64,000 nt of DNA, taken from NCBI RefSeq assembly GCF_014489635.1, contig NZ_CP060828.1:5636501-5700500 (forward strand). Direction: 5' to 3'. The notes below the pieces were generated by a model. It was given only the letters and a program-made list of their open reading frames with translations, did no database searches and was not told the DNA's origin. Shown here piece after piece: positions 34,807 through 44,003 of this stretch. How positions within the stretch are numbered: the first letter of the stretch is position 1; each line of letters starts with the position of its first letter. A program made the translations under genes and the position numbers. Source of the stretch: Streptomyces roseirectus. GTDB lineage: Bacteria; Actinomycetota; Actinomycetes; Streptomycetales; Streptomycetaceae.

Positions 34807-37026
34807 ATGACCCAGCCCCCGCAGGGCCCGACTCCCGGCACCCCCTCGGACCAGCCCCCGGCGTACGGCGCCCCGCAGGGCCCCCCGCCGGCCCCGCAGC
34901 AGCCCCCGTCCCCCGAGCAGCCCCCTGCCTTCGGTGCGCCCCAGGGTGCCCCGGCGGCCCCGGCGCAGCCCCCGGCGTTCGGGCAGCCGGAGAGCTCCCC
35001 GAAGCAGTCCCCGGCATACGGCCAGCCGACCCCGCCGCAGGGTCCCCCGGCGCAGTCCCCGGCGTACGATCAGCCTCCGTCCCCCGAGCAGCCCCCGGCG
35101 TACGGTGCCTCCCAGGGCGCCCCGGCGGCCCCGCAGCAGCCCCCGGCGTACGACCAGCCGACCCCGCCGCAGGGTCCCCCGGCGCAGTCCCCGGCATACG
35201 GCCAGCCGACCCCGCCGCAGGGCCCTCCGGCGCAGCCCCCGGCGTACGGCCAGCCCCCGTCCCCCGAGCAGTCCCCGGCGTATGGCGCCCCCCAGGGCCC
35301 GCCCCCCGCCGCTCCCGCGGCCCCGCCGCAGCCCCCCGCCTACGGCCAGCCGGCCCCGGCGCAGCTGCCCGCCGCCCACACTCCCCAGCCCCCTGCCGCC
35401 CACACTCCCCAGCCCCAGCCCCAGGCACAGCCGCAGCCCCCCACTCCGCCCCAGCCCGCGTACGGCTACCCGCACCCCTCACCCCAGCCCGCCTACGGCT
35501 ACCCCGCCGCAGGTGACCCCTCCTACGGGTACCCGGGGCAGCAGGGGTACGGGTACCCCTCGCCTCCCACCACCCCCATGCAGCCGCAGGCGGAACCGGC
35601 CGGGGACAACGGGCTGATGGCGCAGATCATGATTGTCGCGTCGGCGCTGGTGGCGATCGCGTTGATCATCGGTGGCGGGGTCTGGTACTCGAACTCGAAG
35701 GGGGAGGAGAACGAGGCGAAGGGGGACGGGAAGGCGAGCGCGAGCCCGAGTCCAGGGGGAGGTGTGGCCGAGGGCGTGGAGAAGGCGCCCGCCGACCCGA
35801 AGTCGAAGGTCCTGTTCCAGCTCCCGATGCCGAAGCTCGCGAAGGGTGAGAGCGAGAACACGGACGGCTCGTGGATCACCGACAAGGTGTACGCGAAGTC
35901 GGGCATCGCGGAGGTGAACGGCTACGACCTGGACAAGGGCGGCAAGCTGTGGACGGCGAAACTCCCCGGCCCGGTCTGCGCAGCCTCCCGCTGGCTCAGC
36001 GCCGACGGCACGAAGGCGGCGATCGTCTTCAAACCGGCGATGCCCACGAAGCAGACGTACCAGCAGTGCAGCCAGGTCGGCGCACTCGACCTGAACACCG
36101 GCAAGCTGCTGTGGACGAAGACCGCCGGCGCCGGTGACTACGCCCTCAGCTTCGACGCCGTGACGATCAGCGCGAGCACGGTCGCCGCGAGCGGCACGAG
36201 CGGCGGCGCCGCGTTCGACGTCACCACCGGCAAGCTCCTGTGGCAGCCGAAGACGGCCGACACCTGCACGGACCGCGGCTACGGCGGCGGCCCGAAACTC
36301 GTCGCGGTGCGCAAGTGCGGCGGCTACGACAACCCGACCCTGAGCGTGCAGACCCTCGACCCGCTCTCCGGCAAGGTCCTCTCCGAGTACAAGCTGGCGC
36401 CCGGCATCGAGTACGCGAGCATCGTCTCGACCGACCCGCTGGTCGTCGGCGCGGACGTCGGCGACAGCGCCGGCGACGGCAGCTCCCTGTCCGACCTGTT
36501 CTCCATCGACGGCGCGACGGGCCAGCTCCGCGCCCGGATCTCCGTCCCCGGCGACGACTACGGCGCCGAGTGCGAGATCAGCGAGGCGGACGGCTGTCAG
36601 GGCATCGTCGCCTGGGGCGACCGGCTCTACATCCAGACCGAGGACAGCGTCGGCTCGGGCGGGCAGAGCAGTTCGAAGCAGATCGTCGCCTTCGACGTCG
36701 TCACCGGAAAGCAGACCGGGCAGCGCGCGGACGGCGGGGAGTTCGACCTGTACCCGCTGCGGATGGACGGCAGGAACCTCCTCGCGTACAAGAGCGCGTC
36801 CTACGACCACGGCGGCCAGGTCGTCAGCATCGACGGGACGACGTTCAAGCAGACGACGCTCCTGCGGAACCCCGACACCAAGACGGTCCTCGACGTCGAG
36901 GGGCAGATGTCGCCCGGGTTCGCGGAGATCCTGTACGCCAAGGGGCGGCTGTTCATGTCGCAGACGTACGTGAGTGACAGCGACGCGGACGAACAGCTCG
37001 CGATCGCGTACGGCACCGGTTCCTGA
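34807..37026 (+). CDS. membrane-anchored PQQ-like beta-propeller with repeat-rich N-terminus
   Basis: A 739-residue paralogue of the preceding propeller protein. Residues 1-255 are a Pro/Gln/Tyr-rich tail built from repeats of the type PPAYG-Q(P/A)-(S/T)PEQ; DNA repeats are near-exact at about 34980-35300. One membrane helix (MIVASALVAIALIIGGGVWY) precedes an extracellular propeller with blade motifs DKGGKLWTAKLPG, TGKLLWTKTAGAG and TGKLLWQPKTADT. The repeat tail is much longer than in the paralogue. ATG directly after a 789-base degenerate spacer. Function unknown. Confidence 0.82.
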   Translation: MTQPPQGPTPGTPSDQPPAYGAPQGPPPAPQQPPSPEQPPAFGAPQGAPAAPAQPPAFGQPESSPKQSPAYGQPTPPQGPPAQSPAYDQPPSPEQPPAYGASQGAPAAPQQPPAYDQPTPPQGPPAQSPAYGQPTPPQGPPAQPPAYGQPPSPEQSPAYGAPQGPPPAAPAAPPQPPAYGQPAPAQLPAAHTPQPPAAHTPQPQPQAQPQPPTPPQPAYGYPHPSPQPAYGYPAAGDPSYGYPGQQGYGYPSPPTTPMQPQAEPAGDNGLMAQIMIVASALVAIALIIGGGVWYSNSKGEENEAKGDGKASASPSPGGGVAEGVEKAPADPKSKVLFQLPMPKLAKGESENTDGSWITDKVYAKSGIAEVNGYDLDKGGKLWTAKLPGPVCAASRWLSADGTKAAIVFKPAMPTKQTYQQCSQVGALDLNTGKLLWTKTAGAGDYALSFDAVTISASTVAASGTSGGAAFDVTTGKLLWQPKTADTCTDRGYGGGPKLVAVRKCGGYDNPTLSVQTLDPLSGKVLSEYKLAPGIEYASIVSTDPLVVGADVGDSAGDGSSLSDLFSIDGATGQLRARISVPGDDYGAECEISEADGCQGIVAWGDRLYIQTEDSVGSGGQSSSKQIVAFDVVTGKQTGQRADGGEFDLYPLRMDGRNLLAYKSASYDHGGQVVSIDGTTFKQTTLLRNPDTKTVLDVEGQMSPGFAEILYAKGRLFMSQTYVSDSDADEQLAIAYGTGS
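34980..35310 (+). repeat. in-frame tandem repeats in the propeller N-terminus
   Basis: Units such as CAGCCGACCCCGCCGCAGGG and CCGTCCCCCGAGCAG recur about every 60 bases, in frame with the protein, encoding alternating PPAYGQPTPPQGPP and PSPEQ blocks. Near-identity of several units indicates recent slippage or recombination, so copy number probably varies between strains. Confidence 0.75.
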
Positions 37027-37262
37027 CCGTTTCCGTGCGGTCGACGGCCTCGCATCCGACTCGGGTGCGGGGCCGTTCGCTTACCGTTCGCCGCCCGTGC
37101 AGGGGAGGTTTTTCCTCGATCGGGGGCACTTCTCACCAGTAGGGGGAGCGCGACGTCGAACAAGCGTGTAGCTTCCGGGGGCATGAAAGGCGGGGTGCCG
37201 GGGGGCTCCCCGCGTGAACCTGTCCGGGTGGGGCATCCATGGGGGGACTGGGGGGTGGCTCG

Positions 37263-37958
37263 ATGGGAGTCCGGCTGATGGTGGTCGACGACCACCGCCT
37301 GCTCGCCGAGGCGCTGGCCTCGGCGCTGAAACTGCGCGGTCACCGTGTGCTGGCCGCCGCCGCGCCGGCCGCGGGCGCCGCGGACCTGGTGATCACCAGG
37401 GCGCCCGAGGTGTGCCTGCTGGGGACGGCGGCGCCGGCGGAACCGGGGACGTTCGACCCCGTCGTCCGTATCAAGCGGGAGCGGCCGCAGGTCGCCGTCC
37501 TCGTCCTCGGCCCCGTGCCGAGTCCGCGGGGGATCGCGGCGGCGTTCGCGGCGGGGGCGTCCGGGTACGTCCGTCACGACGAACGCATAGAGGGCGTCGA
37601 ACGCGCCATCATGAAGGCCCGCGCGGGAGAGGCGGCGGTGGCCCCCCAGCTCCTCCAGAACGCCTTCAGCGAACTCCTCAACCCCGCCGCCCAGCCGGAC
37701 GACGAGGGCCAGCGCCTCCTCCACATGCTCACCCCCCGCGAGGTCGAGGTCCTGGTCCGCGTCGCCGACGGCGAGGACACCCGCCTCATCGCCGCCGGCA
37801 TGGGCATCGCCCCCTCCACCGCCCGCACCCACGTCCAACGCGTCCTCATGAAACTGGGCGTCGGCTCCCGCCTCGAAGCCGCGGCCCTGGCCGCCCGAAC
37901 CGGCTTACTGGACCGGGCCTCCCCCCACACCCAACCCCAACAGGGCCCGGAGAGCTGA
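37263..37958 (+). CDS. LuxR/NarL-type response regulator with atypical receiver; TTA codon
   Basis: A 231-residue regulator. The receiver begins VRLMVVDDHRLLAEAL, but the phosphoacceptor strand reads EVCLLGTAAP where LLD is expected, and the late Lys is Arg (GYVRHDERIE), so ordinary phosphorylation is unlikely. The C-terminal LTPREVEVLVRVADGEDTRL begins a normal LuxR HTH. Codon 215 is TTA (37905-37907), so translation should need the bldA tRNA. The ATG at 37263 is preferred to one at 37239 by analogy to the paralogue at 49071. No adjacent kinase. Confidence 0.85.
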   Translation: MGVRLMVVDDHRLLAEALASALKLRGHRVLAAAAPAAGAADLVITRAPEVCLLGTAAPAEPGTFDPVVRIKRERPQVAVLVLGPVPSPRGIAAAFAAGASGYVRHDERIEGVERAIMKARAGEAAVAPQLLQNAFSELLNPAAQPDDEGQRLLHMLTPREVEVLVRVADGEDTRLIAAGMGIAPSTARTHVQRVLMKLGVGSRLEAAALAARTGLLDRASPHTQPQQGPES

Positions 37959-38642
37959 GACCACCGCGGCGCCTGAGCACCAGACGGCGAGGGCGGCCCA
38001 CCACGCCACGACGCCGGACGAGGCCACCTGCTCTCACCGGCGGTGCGGGGGCGTGGGGGCCTGCGGCCACCGCGCCGCACGGCGTGGGTGGCTGCCCGAG
38101 CTGTGGTGTACGGCACGGGCGCTCGCCCCCAAACTCGGTGCGCGGCCGGGGTTCTCGCCTCCAACTCGGCGCACAACGGGACCCGTTCCTACCGGAAGGC
38201 ACACGCCCGCACACCGGCCCGCCCCGGCAGGGGGCAGCAACCCCCTTCGCCAGGCGACCTGAACAGCCCTCACACCAGCGGCAGTCGAGGTTCGGCCCAC
38301 AGCGTTCCGGCTGCTCGGGGCGCTGGAGACGCGCGGGTTCGCCGAGCAGGGGACCGCAGTACCGGGGCGAGAACCGGCTCGGCCTCAGGCTCGTACGCCT
38401 CGTGCCCATGGGCGACTTCCGGCGGAGACACCGTGTACGGTTCCGGCGCGACGTTCGCCGTCCGGCGAGGACGCAGCAGCGTCGTTATCGCCGACGGCTT
38501 CCGCCCGCCCCCGGAAAGAAGGGCGCCCCCCCACACAGGGAACAGACACCCGCGCGCTGCACCGCCCCCGAAGGATCAGACCCCGCAGGCACCGGCCCCG
38601 GCGAGCGCAGCGCCCTCGCCCCGTCGGGGCCGGACCCTCAGT
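37959..38642. other. 684-base stretch with no recognisable gene
   Basis: Frames on both strands are long only because of high GC; none shows a family motif, ribosome-binding site or consistent hydrophobic pattern. No tRNA-like cloverleaf or strong terminator was seen. The stretch separates the TTA-containing regulator from the symporter locus and may be decayed coding sequence. Confidence 0.4.
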
Positions 38643-38963
38643 TCACCCCGTCCCCTTTTCCTCCCCCTCTACCGGGAGTTCCGGCGTCGGGGCCGCAGCG
38701 GGGCGGAGCCACTGCCAGGTGAGGAAGAAGAGGCCCAGCAGGAGCATGCCGAGGCCGGTCCAGAGGTTGATGTTGATGCCCTGGGCCTTGTCGATCTCGG
38801 CGTCGCTGTCGGTGAGGCCGGTGATGGTGACGATGACGCCGTAGACGACGAAGAGGCCGCCGATGATGAGGCGGAGGTCGAAGATGCGGGCGGCGGTGGC
38901 GGACTGCGCCTCAAGGGCCGTCACCTCGCGGTGGACGTCATGTTCCGAGTGGTGGTCGGACAT
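38643..38963 (-). CDS. small two-helix membrane protein downstream of the symporter
   Basis: A 106-residue protein with a His-rich N-terminus (MSDHHSEHDVHREV) and two membrane segments (IIGGLFVVYGVIVTITGL and NLWTGLGMLLLGLFFLTW). It follows the sodium:solute symporter gene by about 25 bases on the same strand, with an AAAGGAAC ribosome-binding site. Such small proteins commonly accompany SSS transporters in actinomycetes and may be accessory subunits. No enzymatic motif. Confidence 0.75.
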   Translation of the reverse strand: MSDHHSEHDVHREVTALEAQSATAARIFDLRLIIGGLFVVYGVIVTITGLTDSDAEIDKAQGININLWTGLGMLLLGLFFLTWQWLRPAAAPTPELPVEGEEKGTG

Positions 38964-38988
38964 GGAGCGTTCCTTTCAAAAGGGGGGC

Positions 38989-40668
38989 TCAGAAGGAGAA
39001 CGGGATGTAGCAGGCGGCGGCGAGGACGACCGCGCTCCAGCCGAGGAGGGCCGGCCGGCGGTACCAGGCGTCGTCGCCCTTGGCGGGCGCCTCGGACATG
39101 CCGGGGGAGCGCGTCCCGTACACCAGGCCCTGGAGTTCGGCCTCCGGCTTCGGCGCGGTGAACAGCGACACGATCACCATGACGACGGCGCCCGCGACGA
39201 ACCCGGCGATCGCGGAGACGAAGTTCGCGCCCTGGTCGGAGGGGATGCCGATGACGTCCTGCTTGTAGAGGACGAAGTAGTTGACCATCGCGGCGGTGGT
39301 CCCGGCGAGCAGCCCCCAGAACCCGGACTTCGCGGAGGCCCGCTTCCAGAACATCCCGATGATGAAGACGACGAACATGGGGACGTTGAAGAAGGAGAAC
39401 AGCGTCTGGAGGTAGCTCATGATGTTGGAGAAGGAGGACGCGAGGAAGGCCGTGCCCACCGACGCCGCGACGCCGATCGCGGTGATGAGGCGGCCGAAGC
39501 GGACGTAGTACGCGTCCTCCCGGTCCCGCACGACGTACTTCGCCCAGATGTCGTTCGTGAACACCGTGTTGAACGACGACACGTTCGCCGCCATCCCCGC
39601 CATGAACGCCGCGAGCAGCCCGGTGACGGCGATCCCGAGCACCCCGTTGGGCAGCAGCTGCTCCATGAGGTAGGGGATCGCGTCGTTGTACTGGAGGTCG
39701 GACCCGGACGTCCCGATCTTCGGCACCAGCACCGCCGCCACCAGCCCGGGGATCATCACGAGGAACACGATGAAGATCTTGGGGAACGCGGCGATGAGCG
39801 GCGTGCGCTGCGCGGCGGAGAGGTTCTTCGCGGACAGCGCCCGCTGCACCTCCGCGAAGTTCGTCGTCCAGTACCCGAAGGACAGCACGAACCCGAGCCC
39901 GAGGACGATCGTCAGCCAGTTCGCGCCCAGGGGATTGTCACTGCCGATCCCCGTACCACCCCAGGCGGTGACGAAGTCGTCCCCGTGGCTCGCCTTGAGC
40001 GAGTCGGTCAGCCCGTCCCAGCCGCCGACCTTCTTCAGCCCCAGCACGGACAGCGGGATCAGCGCCGCGAGGATGACGAAGAACTGCAGCACCTCGTTGT
40101 AGATCGCCGACGACAGTCCGCCGAGCGTGATGTACGCGAGCACGAAGAACCCGGCGACGAGGATCGCGACCCACTCGGGCCAGCCGAGCAGCGCCTCGAC
40201 GACGATGGCGAGCGCGTACAGGTTGACGCCGGCGATGAGGATCGCGGCGAACGCGAACAGCGCGGAACTGAGCAGATGCGCCCACTTGTCGAACCGCAGC
40301 AGCAGCATCTCGGGGACGGACCGCACCTTCGACGAGTAGTAGAAGGGCATCATCACGAGCCCGAGGAACACCATCGCCGGGATCGCGCCGATCCAGTACC
40401 AGTGGACGGTGTACGCCCCGTACTGCGCGCTGTTGGCGGCCATGCCCAGGATCTCGGTCGCGGCGAGGTTCGCCGAGATGAACGCGAGCCCGGTGATCCA
40501 GGCGGGCAGTGAGCGCCCGGAGAGGAAGAAGTCGAGGCTGGTCTTCACGGAGCGCCGGGCGGCGAACCCGATGCCGAGGACGACGACGAAGTAGATGCCG
40601 AGGATCGTGTAGTCGAGCGCGTTGACGGGGAGCCGCAGCTCGGCCGAGAGATACATGGGGGGATGCAT
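38989..40668 (-). CDS. sodium:solute symporter (SSS family), probable galactose/sugar uptake
   Basis: A 559-residue protein with about 14 membrane helices. Family blocks: DYFL-like SLDFFLSGRSLPAWITGLA, FISANLAATEILGM (sodium/substrate region) and AYITLGGLSSAIYNEVLQ (the SSS signature). It imports a solute with Na+. It is divergent from galTEK with a 94-base spacer, so galactose is the most plausible substrate. The ATG at 40668 is used; starts at the second Met (40656) or at the GTG before NALDYT are possible. A small membrane protein follows. Confidence 0.88.
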   Translation of the reverse strand: MHPPMYLSAELRLPVNALDYTILGIYFVVVLGIGFAARRSVKTSLDFFLSGRSLPAWITGLAFISANLAATEILGMAANSAQYGAYTVHWYWIGAIPAMVFLGLVMMPFYYSSKVRSVPEMLLLRFDKWAHLLSSALFAFAAILIAGVNLYALAIVVEALLGWPEWVAILVAGFFVLAYITLGGLSSAIYNEVLQFFVILAALIPLSVLGLKKVGGWDGLTDSLKASHGDDFVTAWGGTGIGSDNPLGANWLTIVLGLGFVLSFGYWTTNFAEVQRALSAKNLSAAQRTPLIAAFPKIFIVFLVMIPGLVAAVLVPKIGTSGSDLQYNDAIPYLMEQLLPNGVLGIAVTGLLAAFMAGMAANVSSFNTVFTNDIWAKYVVRDREDAYYVRFGRLITAIGVAASVGTAFLASSFSNIMSYLQTLFSFFNVPMFVVFIIGMFWKRASAKSGFWGLLAGTTAAMVNYFVLYKQDVIGIPSDQGANFVSAIAGFVAGAVVMVIVSLFTAPKPEAELQGLVYGTRSPGMSEAPAKGDDAWYRRPALLGWSAVVLAAACYIPFSF

Positions 40669-40706
40669 GCGCAGCGTGCCTTGTCTCGTAGTCGTACGGT
40701 GGTTTA

Positions 40707-40736
40707 TGTTTCTATGTGTTTGGTTCTGTTTGAGTG
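40707..40736. promoter_or_regulatory. 10-bp-phased TGTTT repeats in the gal/symporter promoter
   Basis: TGTTT occurs at 40707, 40717 and 40727, exactly one helical turn apart, in a conspicuously T-rich stretch (about 60% AT) within the 94-base divergent spacer. Same-face direct repeats fit a regulator binding cooperatively along one side of the DNA; from memory, direct repeats also mark the S. lividans galP1 operator. Confidence 0.5.
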
Positions 40737-40762
40737 TGGGATGAGGGACGGAGCGTCCGACG

Positions 40763-41824
40763 GTGAAGAAGACCTCGACCCGGCTGGCCGACGGTCGTGA
40801 GCTGATCTACTACGACTTGCGGGACGACTCGGTGCGCGACGCGGTGGACCGCCGCCCACTCGACCGGACCGTCACCACTTCGGAGGTACGCCGGGACCCC
40901 CTCCTCGGTGACGAGGTCGCGATCGCCTCCCACCGGCAGGGCCGCACCTACCACCCCCCGGCCGACCAGTGCCCCCTGTGCCCGACGCGGGGCGACAACC
41001 TGAGCGAGATCCCGGACTCGTCGTACGACGTCGTCGTCTTCGAGAACCGTTTCCCCTCGCTGGCCGGCGACTCGGGCCGCTGCGAGGTCGTCTGCTTCGC
41101 CTCCGCCCACGACGCGTCGTTCGCCGACCTCACCGAGGAGCAGGCGCGTCTGGTCCTGGAGGCGTGGACCGACCGGACGTCCGAGCTGTCGCATCTTCCT
41201 TCCGTCCAGCAGGTGTTCTGCTTCGAGAACCGGGGCGAGGAGATCGGGGTGACCCTCGGCCACCCCCACGGGCAGATCTACGCCTACCCCTTCACCACGC
41301 CCCGCACCGCCCTGATGCTGCGCCAGGTCGCCGCGCACAAGGACGCGACCGGCGGGGAGAACCTGTTCGACGCCGTCCTGGAGCGGGAACTCGCGGACGA
41401 CCGGGTCGTCCTGGAGGGTGAACACTGGGTCGCGTTCGTGCCGTACGCGGCGCACTGGCCCTACGAGGTGCACCTCTACCCCAAGCGCCGGGTCCCTGAC
41501 CTGCTCGGGCTCGACGAGGACGCGCGCACAGAGTTCCCCAAGGTCTATCTGGAACTCTTGAGGCGCTTCGACCGGATCTTCGGTGAGGACCAGCCCGTGA
41601 CGCCGTACATCGCCGCCTGGCACCAGGCGCCGTTCGGCCAGCTGGAGGAGTTCGACGGCGTCAGCCGCGACGACTTCGCGCTGCACCTGGAGCTTTTCAC
41701 GATCCGACGCACTTCCGGCAAGCTGAAGTTCCTCGCGGGCTCCGAGTCGGGGATGGGCGCGTTCATCAACGACATCTCCCCGGAGCGCGCGGCCGAGCGA
41801 TTGCGAGAGGTAGCGAGTTCATGA
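40763..41824 (+). CDS. galT: galactose-1-phosphate uridylyltransferase
   Basis: A 353-residue Leloir enzyme that swaps UMP between UDP-glucose and galactose-1-phosphate. The catalytic histidine is in the HPHGQIY segment ([16 protein letters not shown]), the zinc site cysteines in QCPLCPTRG, and FENRFPSL and [15 protein letters not shown] are conserved. GTG start; the stop overlaps galE as ATGA. First gene of galTEK, the usual streptomycete order. Confidence 0.95.
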   Translation: MKKTSTRLADGRELIYYDLRDDSVRDAVDRRPLDRTVTTSEVRRDPLLGDEVAIASHRQGRTYHPPADQCPLCPTRGDNLSEIPDSSYDVVVFENRFPSLAGDSGRCEVVCFASAHDASFADLTEEQARLVLEAWTDRTSELSHLPSVQQVFCFENRGEEIGVTLGHPHGQIYAYPFTTPRTALMLRQVAAHKDATGGENLFDAVLERELADDRVVLEGEHWVAFVPYAAHWPYEVHLYPKRRVPDLLGLDEDARTEFPKVYLELLRRFDRIFGEDQPVTPYIAAWHQAPFGQLEEFDGVSRDDFALHLELFTIRRTSGKLKFLAGSESGMGAFINDISPERAAERLREVASS

Positions 41825-42786
41825 GCAAGTACCTGGTCACGGGCGGGGCGGGTTACGTCGGCGGCGTGGTGGCCCAGCACCTCCTGGAGGCCGGCCACGA
41901 CGTGACCGTCCTCGACAACCTCTCCACCGGCTTCCGCGAGGGCGTCCCGGCGGGCGCGACCTTCATCGAGGGCGACATCCGCGACGCGGGCAAGTGGCTC
42001 GACTCCTCCTTCGAGGCGGTCCTGCACTTCGCCGCCAGCTCCCAGGTAGGGGAGTCGGTCGTACGACCTGAGAAGTACTGGGACAACAACGTCGGCGGCA
42101 CGATGGCCCTGCTGGGCGCGATGCGCGAGGCGGGCGTCCGCAAGCTGGTCTTCTCCTCGACGGCCGCCACGTACGGCGAGCCGGAGTCGGTGCCGATCCC
42201 CGAGACGGCCGTCACCAAGCCGACCAACCCCTACGGGGCGACGAAGCTCGCGGTCGACCACATGATCACCAGCGAGGCCGGGGCGCACGGCCTCGGCGCG
42301 GTCTCGCTGCGCTACTTCAACGTCGCGGGCGCCTACGGGGCGCAGGGCGAGCGGCACGACCCCGAGTCGCACCTCATCCCCCTGGTACTTCAGGTGGCTC
42401 AGGGTCGCAGGGACGCGATCTCCGTCTACGGCGACGACTACCCGACGCCGGACGGCACCTGCGTCCGGGACTACATCCACGTCGCCGACCTCGCGGACGC
42501 GCACCTGCTGGCGCTGAAGGCCGCGACGCCGGGCGAGCACCTGATCTGCAACCTCGGCAACGGTGAGGGCTTCTCCGTCCGGCAGGTCATCGACACCGTC
42601 CGCAAGGTCACCGGGCACCCCATCCCCGAGGTCGTCGTCCCCCGGCGCGGCGGCGACCCCGCCGTCCTCGTCGCCTCCGCCGCCACCGCGCGCGAGCGGC
42701 TGGGCTGGCGGCCGTCCCGCACGGACCTCGCGGGTATCGTCGCCGACGCGTGGGCTTTCACGCAGCAGATTTCTAAGGAGAGTTGA
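41821..42786 (+). CDS. galE: UDP-glucose 4-epimerase
   Basis: A 321-residue short-chain dehydrogenase-fold enzyme. The NAD loop is TGGAGYVGG (GxxGxxG), the catalytic Ser/Thr is in [10 protein letters not shown] and the YxxxK pair is in [11 protein letters not shown]. It interconverts UDP-galactose and UDP-glucose, completing the Leloir cycle with its neighbours. It overlaps galT by ATGA and ends one base before the galK start codon. Confidence 0.95.
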   Translation: MSKYLVTGGAGYVGGVVAQHLLEAGHDVTVLDNLSTGFREGVPAGATFIEGDIRDAGKWLDSSFEAVLHFAASSQVGESVVRPEKYWDNNVGGTMALLGAMREAGVRKLVFSSTAATYGEPESVPIPETAVTKPTNPYGATKLAVDHMITSEAGAHGLGAVSLRYFNVAGAYGAQGERHDPESHLIPLVLQVAQGRRDAISVYGDDYPTPDGTCVRDYIHVADLADAHLLALKAATPGEHLICNLGNGEGFSVRQVIDTVRKVTGHPIPEVVVPRRGGDPAVLVASAATARERLGWRPSRTDLAGIVADAWAFTQQISKES

Positions 42787-42787
42787 G

Positions 42788-43936
42788 TTGGGCGCACAGC
42801 AAGTCCGGGACGGCTTCGAGGAGTTGTACGGGGCCGCCCCGGAAGGCGTCTGGGCGGCCCCCGGCCGCGTCAACCTCATCGGTGAACACACCGACTACAA
42901 CGACGGCTTCGTCATGCCGTTCGCCCTCCCGCACACGGCGATCGCGGCGGTCTCGCGCCGCGAGGACGACGTCCTGCGCCTGCACTCCGCCGACATCGAC
43001 GCCGGTGTCGTCGAGGTGACGGCCCTGGAGCCGGGCTCGGACACCGACTGGACGGCGTACCCGGCGGGCGTGGTCTGGGCGCTGCGCGAGGCGGGCCACC
43101 CCGTCCGGGGCGCGGACATCCACCTGTCCTCCACGGTCCCCTCCGGCGCCGGCCTCTCCTCCTCGGCCGCGCTTGAGGTGGTCGTCGCCCTCGCCCTCAA
43201 CGACCTCTACGAACTCGGCCTCCAGCGCTGGCAGTTGGCCCGCCTGTGCCAGCGCGCGGAGAACGTCTACGTGGGCGCCCCCACCGGCATCATGGACCAG
43301 ACCGCCTCCGCCTGCTGCGAAGAAGGCCACGCCCTCTTCCTCGACACCCGCGACCTCTCCCAGAAGCAGATCCCCTTCGACCTCACCTCCGAAGGGCTCC
43401 GCCTCCTCGTCGTCGACACCCAGGTCAAGCACGCCCACAGCGAGGGCGAGTACGGCAAACGTCGTGCCGGCTGCGAGGAGGGCGCCGCGATCCTGGGCGT
43501 GACAGCCCTCCGAGACGTGCCCTACGCCGACCTGCCCGAGGCCCTGTCCCGCATCGACGACGAGGAGATCCGCCGCCTGGTCAAGCACGTGGTCACGGAA
43601 GACGAACGAGTAGAACGCGTCGTCACCCTCATGACCACCGGCGCCGACGCCCGCGAAATCGGCCCCGTCCTGGTAGAAGGCCACGCCTCTCTCCGCGACG
43701 ACTTCCGCATCTCCTGCCCGGAGCTGGACCTGGTGGTCGACTCCTCCCTGTCAGCCGGCGCGCTGGGCGCCCGCATGACGGGCGGCGGCTTCGGCGGCTC
43801 GGCCATCGTCCTCGCGGAGGAGTCCGACGTCGCCAGTATCACGAAGACCATCGAAGAAGCCTTCGCGACAGCCGGCTTCACGGCCCCCCGCGTCTTCGAA
43901 GCAGTCCCGGCACCCGGGGCGCGGCGACTGGCCTGA
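42788..43936 (+). CDS. galK: galactokinase
   Basis: A 382-residue GHMP kinase that phosphorylates galactose at C1. GRVNLIGEHTDYNDGFVMP is the galactokinase signature, SGAGLSSSAALEV the ATP loop, and MTGGGFGGSAIVL the third motif. The rare TTG start at 42788 is supported by an AAGGAG site seven bases upstream and by starting just before the first conserved block. A strong hairpin terminator follows about 20 bases downstream. Confidence 0.95.
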   Translation: MGAQQVRDGFEELYGAAPEGVWAAPGRVNLIGEHTDYNDGFVMPFALPHTAIAAVSRREDDVLRLHSADIDAGVVEVTALEPGSDTDWTAYPAGVVWALREAGHPVRGADIHLSSTVPSGAGLSSSAALEVVVALALNDLYELGLQRWQLARLCQRAENVYVGAPTGIMDQTASACCEEGHALFLDTRDLSQKQIPFDLTSEGLRLLVVDTQVKHAHSEGEYGKRRAGCEEGAAILGVTALRDVPYADLPEALSRIDDEEIRRLVKHVVTEDERVERVVTLMTTGADAREIGPVLVEGHASLRDDFRISCPELDLVVDSSLSAGALGARMTGGGFGGSAIVLAEESDVASITKTIEEAFATAGFTAPRVFEAVPAPGARRLA

Positions 43937-43956
43937 CTTCGGGGCGAGTCCGCACA

Positions 43957-43999
43957 AGAAGCGGTTCCCGCAGGTTACTTGCCTGCGGGGACCGCTTCT
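43957..43999. terminator. bidirectional terminator between galK and the toxin-like gene
   Basis: An 18-base stem, AGAAGCGGTTCCCGCAGG with CCTGCGGGGACCGCTTCT (one mismatch), around a seven-base loop. It sits 20 bases after galK and 4 bases after the convergent minus-strand gene, so it can serve both. Confidence 0.9.
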
Positions 44000-44003
44000 C
44001 CGG

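Noticed and set aside
38043-39161. 372-codon plus-strand frame between the LuxR gene and the symporter locus
   Set aside because: It overlaps the real small membrane protein and symporter ends and shows only GC-driven Arg/Gly/Ala composition.
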